From Tenacibaculum skagerrakense (GTDB lineage: Bacteria; Bacteroidota; Bacteroidia; Flavobacteriales; Flavobacteriaceae): a DNA stretch of 64,000 bases. How positions within the stretch are numbered: the first letter of the stretch is position 1; the number at the start of each line of letters is the position of its first letter. The position numbers and the translations under genes were made by a program. The stretch spans positions 124,001 to 188,000 of the forward strand of contig NZ_SLXM01000007.1 in assembly GCF_004345825.1 (NCBI RefSeq), read 5' to 3'. Of the stretch, positions 60,514-64,000 are shown piece after piece. A model generated the notes under the pieces. The model was given only the letters and a program-made list of their open reading frames with translations. It searched no databases and was not told the DNA's origin.

Positions 60514-60522
60514 GCAAAAATA
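60514..60522 (-). promoter_or_regulatory. LanB operon promoter -7 box
   Basis: Reads TATTTTTGC on the minus strand, matching TAnnTTTGC, 20 bp before the LanB ATG at 60493. A TTTTTTG (60538-60544) upstream could be the -33 part but is closer than usual (15 nt). Confidence 0.6.
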
Positions 60523-60600
60523 GGTTTTTTCTATAAACAAAAAAGTTAAAAGACTTAAAACCCTAAAAAACAGAATTTTAATTTATCGTTATTAGTGTTT

Positions 60601-60636
60601 TTGATTTATAAATCTAGCCTTTAGATTTATAAATCT
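60601..60636. promoter_or_regulatory. Twin palindromic operators in the divergent LanB/AraC region
   Basis: Two copies of GATTTATAAATC (60603-60614 and 60624-60635) have centres exactly 21 bp apart, two helical turns. They lie about 80-110 bp upstream of the LanB -7 box and about 150-180 bp upstream of the AraC gene. The same core forms the operator before the precursor. Confidence 0.78.
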
Positions 60637-60784
60637 GGAGTGAGAAGACTTTTTTTCAGCTGATTTCTGTAGTTGATTTGTAAGTGTGTTTGTATCGAAG
60701 AAGATTACAAAAATTCTTTCCGATTTAATTCACATCAACCAAAATTCAAAGCGAGTATTTGAAATCTAAAAACAGAAAAGTATT

Positions 60785-61432
60785 ATGAATTTGAGTCTAC
60801 AGAATACAGATGGCTTAGCTAACTCGGATATGTTGTCTAAGTTATTGAGAGAAATAGAATCTCCGTTAGCATCTATTATCGAAGAATTTACTAAGTCTGA
60901 AAATAAAGAAGTTAAAGAAGTTGCTAAAAATCAAATGATTTTTACGCACAGTTTAGAAATCAAAAGAATTGTGGATGAAGTAGTAAAAAAAGCTAACGGG
61001 ACTACTTACGAGGATTTAGTTTTTTTTCAAGTATATAACTCAAATGAGCGAGTACAGTCTATGTGTAAAGAAGAAGTAAATACTCAAAAAATTTCAAAGC
61101 AAGATATTTCTTGGTTACAAAGTATGGAGCAAGAAGTTTATAAAAATATTAAGCATAAAGATTTAAATCTTTACGACTTATCATTCAAGTTATCTGTAAG
61201 TGAAAGACAACTTCACAGAAAGATTAAAAATTTAGTAAAACTAACACCTAACAAGTATATTAGAATACTAAAATTGCATAAAGCCAAAGATTTAATAGAT
61301 AGTTACCTGTACGATACAGTGTCACAAATTTCGTACGCAGTAGGATATTATGACACGCATTATTTTTCGAAATTGTTTAATCAACAATACGGAATGTATC
61401 CTAAGGAACTATTAAAATCTAGGGAATTATAG
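60785..61432 (+). CDS. AraC-type regulator with kinase-like N-terminal helices
   Basis: This 215-aa cytosolic protein has a C-terminal AraC HTH domain (about 115-215; LNLYDLSFKLSVSERQLHRK and DTVSQISYAVGYYDTHYFSKLF). The N-terminal part has a helix with SKLLREIESPLASIIEEF and a second one with SLEIKRIVDEVV, which resembles the paired DHp helices of histidine kinases, with Arg where the phospho-His would be. No receiver or ATPase domain is present. It is divergent from the LanB operon across the twin palindromes, making it a second candidate regulator of the cluster. Confidence 0.85.
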   Translation: MNLSLQNTDGLANSDMLSKLLREIESPLASIIEEFTKSENKEVKEVAKNQMIFTHSLEIKRIVDEVVKKANGTTYEDLVFFQVYNSNERVQSMCKEEVNTQKISKQDISWLQSMEQEVYKNIKHKDLNLYDLSFKLSVSERQLHRKIKNLVKLTPNKYIRILKLHKAKDLIDSYLYDTVSQISYAVGYYDTHYFSKLFNQQYGMYPKELLKSREL

Positions 61433-61850
61433 TTTAAGCTAGAGGTGGTGTATTTTTATTTCTATTTATTTCTCATTATACAATTATGTTAACTACTTTC
61501 TAGCTTTTTTTCATTTGTGTTATGAACAAAGAAACCCCCGGTTTAGATAATTATTAGGCACATTAAAAAATGTGTAAGGGCGCAAAAAAGGACTAATTTT
61601 ATTTAAACTTTAATTGTTAACAATTGAGAAATTTACCATGGCGGTCTTAAATTTTAAGACCGCTTTTTTTTTGTCCTTTTTGTCAGGGTTACTTTCAGTT
61701 TTACATATACAAATTATTGGTTCTTTGAGTAATTATACCAAAGCCTGTTTCTATAGGTATTTGGCAGTTATCGCAGATTTCTTGTCCTTTTTCTAATAGT
61801 CAACAAAGCTAATTTAGCTAGCATAAATAGATAACAGAAAAAATATAATT
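61433..61850. other. Gene-free stretch, possible small RNA or long UTR
   Basis: This 418-bp gap has no convincing ORF. It holds a 14-bp palindrome (AATTGTTAACAATT, 61612-61625), a strong terminator just after it (61641-61671), and GAAACCCCCGG and AAGGGCGCAAAAAAGGAC segments that are GC-rich for this genome. It may encode a small RNA or be the 3' UTR of the AraC gene plus the 5' region of the export genes. Confidence 0.45.
61641..61671 (+). terminator. Terminator within the gene-free stretch
   Basis: GCGGTCTTAAA and TTTAAGACCGC form an 11-bp stem (or 9-bp stem with a 5-nt loop), followed by a run of nine T. It ends a plus-strand transcript for which no ORF is seen nearby except the AraC gene 210 bp upstream. 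Confidence 0.9.
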
Positions 61851-62369
61851 ATGAAACGAGTACTTTTCTTATTAGGACATCTTGATGACATTGACATCGA
61901 ATGGATGATTAATAACGGATACAAAGAAGAATTAGAAGTAGGAGATAGATTGATAGAAAAAGGTAAAACAATAGATAGTTTGTATATCGTTTTATCAGGA
62001 AAATTATCAATTACTGATGGTGAAAACAGTAAGCTAATCGCAGAAATTGGTGCAGGAGAAATTGTAGGAGAAATGTCGTTTTTAGAGTCGCGTCCACCTT
62101 CAGTGTCTGTTATTGCTACTGAAGAAACTAGCGTATATGCAATATCAAGAGAATTAATGAATAGCAGATTAGCTTCTAATCTTGAGTTTAAAGCAAATTT
62201 CTATTATGCTTTAGCATTATTCTTATCAAACAGATTACGAAAAACAACAAGTCAATTAGGTTACGGAAACCCAAGTGAAGAAGATTTAATAGATGAATCT
62301 GTTCTAGATGGAGTTTCTATGGGGGGATCTAGATTTGGGCAAATTTTACAAAAATTTTCAGAAGTATAA
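61851..62369 (+). CDS. Cyclic-nucleotide-binding-fold protein of the export locus
   Basis: This 172-aa protein is a cNMP-binding-type beta-roll (about 20-135): LEVGDRLIEKGKTIDSLYIV near 30, IGAGEIVGEMSFLESRPPSVSVIA near 69 with the PBC-like RPPS segment, and a C-terminal helix. It has no helix-turn-helix, so it is not a CRP-type regulator. I recall such proteins at the head of NHLM-type bacteriocin export loci. It lies 12 bp before a TolC-like gene, so it belongs to the export operon. Confidence 0.85.
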   Translation: MKRVLFLLGHLDDIDIEWMINNGYKEELEVGDRLIEKGKTIDSLYIVLSGKLSITDGENSKLIAEIGAGEIVGEMSFLESRPPSVSVIATEETSVYAISRELMNSRLASNLEFKANFYYALALFLSNRLRKTTSQLGYGNPSEEDLIDESVLDGVSMGGSRFGQILQKFSEV

Positions 62370-62381
62370 TTAGGGGGGAAC

Positions 62382-63935
62382 ATGGGGAATCGATTTCAAA
62401 TCACAATTTTATTATTTTCATTTCTACAATTAATTAATGCTCAAGAGTTAACGCAAGGAAATATAGTAAATCTTGCACAGTTAACTTTAGACAAAAGTCC
62501 AATTGTTCAAACGAATCAATTGTCAATTTTAAATGCAGAAGGAGATTATCAGATACAAAAAAGTTTGTTTGATTATCAACTAACATCAGGAATTACTACA
62601 GATAGAACAGTTTCTAATTTATATTCTTTTGATCCAAGAACTAATGATCTTTCTGGAGATTTAAAAGCTAACCGTTTTATAACTTCTTTAGGTTTACAAA
62701 AAAGGTTTAGAATAGGATTAATTGCTGACTGGTCTGTTAACTATTCTATGTCGAATGACAACTATCAATTGGATAGATTTTTTAGAGATGTTGGAGCTAA
62801 TATTCAAGAGCATTCAATGTCGAGTTCATTCTCTTTAACGCAACCATTATTAAGAGGGAGTGCAGATGTTGCTTCAGCATTAGAGAATTCATCATTACTT
62901 GATTTAGAGAGTGAAAAAACTAATTTGAACTTTAGAAATTCGTTTGAATTGTTACAATTAGCCGATGCCTATTGGCAATATGTAGCTGCTTTTAAAAGCC
63001 TGGAAATTTATAAAGAGAATGAGTTACGAGTTCAAAAAGTCTTAGAAATTACCGAGGAATTAGTTAAAGCAGATAAAAAGCCAGCGGGTGATCTTGCACA
63101 AATTCAAGCTGATTTAGCAAATCAAGTACGACAAACAAAAGCAGCTGAACAACAGTATTATAGTGCAAAGTTAAATTTAGGAAGAGTTATTGGTTTAAGC
63201 GAATTAGAAAGTAAAGCTATAAAAGATCCTATTGATGATTTCCCGCAGGTGTTAACATCGGGTTATACTAATAATCTTAATGTTCAAGATTATATCGCTT
63301 TAGCAAATGAAAACAGAAGTGATATTGAAGCATCATTACAAACAGAAGAAGCAATTAGAACTAGGTTAAGTTTTGCAGAGAATAGCAAAAAGCCTGAGTT
63401 AAACTTATCAGGATTTGTAAACTATGGAGGGTTAAATTTTGGTAACGGACTTACAAATGCGTTGTCAACTTTTACGCAAAGCGAAGGCAGAAATGTAGGT
63501 TTTGGAGTTCGACTAAATTTTGCATTTGCCTTAAACAATAACAATGCACGTGGTAGCTATTTAAAGAATAAGACACTTTTTGAAAACCAACAAATTTCAA
63601 ACGAAAATTTAAAAAGAAACGTATCTCTTAATGTTTCTATAGCTGTAAATAATTTACAGAATAGTGTTTTAATCCTTGAAAAGGCGGAGGAATCTTTACG
63701 TTATTATCGACAGGTTTTTGACAACGAAAAGGAAAAGTTTCAAAATGGTTTAACTACGTTATTAAACCTAATCTTATTCCAAGAGCGATTAACATTTGCA
63801 CAGCTAGAATATTTACAGGCTAACCAACAATTCGCGTCAGCAATTGTAAGTCTTAGATATCAAACAGGCACACTTCTTAAACAAACAAACTCAGAAATCA
63901 CCAAGGAATTATTTTATACGATTCCAAAAAAATAA
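62382..63935 (+). CDS. TolC-family outer-membrane channel
   Basis: This 517-aa protein has a signal peptide (cleavage near LINAQ, residue 21) and the two-fold TolC repeat of long alpha-hairpins (about 170-270 and 370-470) with membrane strands between. It shows SFSLTQPLLRGS near residue 150 and GFGVRLNFAFALNNNNARGSY near 374. TolC-like channels carry type I secreted cargo across the outer membrane. It is 12 bp after the cNMP-fold gene and 12 bp before a HlyD-like gene. Confidence 0.92.
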   Translation: MGNRFQITILLFSFLQLINAQELTQGNIVNLAQLTLDKSPIVQTNQLSILNAEGDYQIQKSLFDYQLTSGITTDRTVSNLYSFDPRTNDLSGDLKANRFITSLGLQKRFRIGLIADWSVNYSMSNDNYQLDRFFRDVGANIQEHSMSSSFSLTQPLLRGSADVASALENSSLLDLESEKTNLNFRNSFELLQLADAYWQYVAAFKSLEIYKENELRVQKVLEITEELVKADKKPAGDLAQIQADLANQVRQTKAAEQQYYSAKLNLGRVIGLSELESKAIKDPIDDFPQVLTSGYTNNLNVQDYIALANENRSDIEASLQTEEAIRTRLSFAENSKKPELNLSGFVNYGGLNFGNGLTNALSTFTQSEGRNVGFGVRLNFAFALNNNNARGSYLKNKTLFENQQISNENLKRNVSLNVSIAVNNLQNSVLILEKAEESLRYYRQVFDNEKEKFQNGLTTLLNLILFQERLTFAQLEYLQANQQFASAIVSLRYQTGTLLKQTNSEITKELFYTIPKK

Positions 63936-63947
63936 AAACTAAATAAA

Positions 63948-64000
63948 ATGGCAGCAGGATTTTTTAGAAAAGCAGCGTTGGAAAAGCTTTCAACACCAGA
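63948..64000 (+). CDS. Start of an NHLM-type secretion (HlyD-like) protein, cut by the window end
   Basis: Only 17 codons are present: MAAGFFRKAALEKLSTP. The FFRKAALEKLSxPE-type start resembles the N-terminus of NHLM bacteriocin-system secretion (HlyD-family) proteins, and its place after a cNMP-fold protein and a TolC-like channel fits that. The ABC transporter expected next is outside the window. Confidence 0.6.
   Translation, partial: MAAGFFRKAALEKLSTP

Noticed and set aside
60494..60517. Earlier TTG start for the LanB N-part gene
   Set aside because: The TTG lies inside the -7 promoter box; the ATG at 60493 fits better.
61614..61796. 60-aa plus-strand ORF
   Set aside because: It runs through a strong terminator hairpin and its T-run, so it cannot be a real gene.
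61701..61800. Minus-strand frame with a CxxC (EICDNCQ)
   Set aside because: An upstream in-frame stop and no start codon; at best a gene remnant.
1..64000. CRISPR arrays, tRNA or rRNA genes, transposases, phage genes
   Set aside because: Reading both strands by eye, I saw no evenly spaced repeats, cloverleaf T-arm motifs, rRNA segments or transposase motifs. Absence is by eye only.

Overview
This AT-rich window looks like a chromosome segment of a marine Flavobacteriaceae bacterium; a Tenacibaculum-like genus is my best guess, not established. The basis is threefold: repeated TAnnTTTG(C) promoter boxes with no Shine-Dalgarno pattern, many Bacteroidota-only families (DUF4271, DUF4296, DUF5777, DUF2911, split LanB), and palindromic repeat sequences of the kind common in flavobacteria. 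I found no rRNA, tRNA, CRISPR array, insertion sequence or prophage.

Layout. 0-4.6 kb: pantothenate genes panC and panD, a flippase-like membrane protein, a zinc-ribbon membrane protein and radA. 4.7-4.9 kb (minus): an isolated 54-aa peptide gene with a double-glycine leader. 5-13 kb: a TPR membrane protein, hemD with DUF4271, then a divergent run of polyprenol-phosphate glycosyltransferase, dihydroorotase and DUF4296 lipoprotein, followed by an epimerase and a lipoprotein. 13-16 kb: tyrS, a Cys-rich miniprotein and a decaying membrane-protein locus. 16-21 kb: an OprC-like copper TonB receptor with a small Cys-motif partner, DUF2911, and an OB-fold/YceI/DUF5777 operon. 21-23.3 kb: a membrane-bound LytTR regulator followed by two repeat-controlled small genes. 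23.4-33 kb: leuS carrying an in-frame palindromic repeat, then housekeeping genes ending in rseP. 33-42 kb: cupin protein, biotin genes (bioB, a ketosynthase, bioA, bioD, DUF2007, bioF) and an upstream umuC-umuD pair that overlaps bioF. 42-53 kb: regulators, dCMP deaminase, S41 protease, an ECF sigma with YCII partner, GH3, M23, nadD, gmk, yicC and a DMT transporter.

53-64 kb holds the most interesting region, a ribosomal-peptide (RiPP) locus. On the minus strand a split class I lantibiotic dehydratase (LanB N-part and C-part in two genes) is followed by a TPR/transmembrane/AraC regulator and then a 56-aa precursor with a double-glycine leader, closed by a strong terminator. A lipoprotein prolyl oligopeptidase lies just beyond. 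Divergently there is an AraC-type regulator, then a cyclic-nucleotide-binding-fold protein, a TolC-like outer-membrane channel and the first codons of a gene resembling NHLM-type bacteriocin secretion (HlyD-like) proteins, cut by the window end. A palindrome (core GATTTATAAATC) occurs once upstream of the precursor and twice, exactly 21 bp apart, in the LanB/AraC divergent region. This ties the precursor and the enzymes to one regulatory circuit. No LanC cyclase is visible, and the precursor core has a single cysteine, so the product may be a dehydrated, largely uncyclised peptide.

All functions are inferred from sequence reading and family knowledge. No database search was run.
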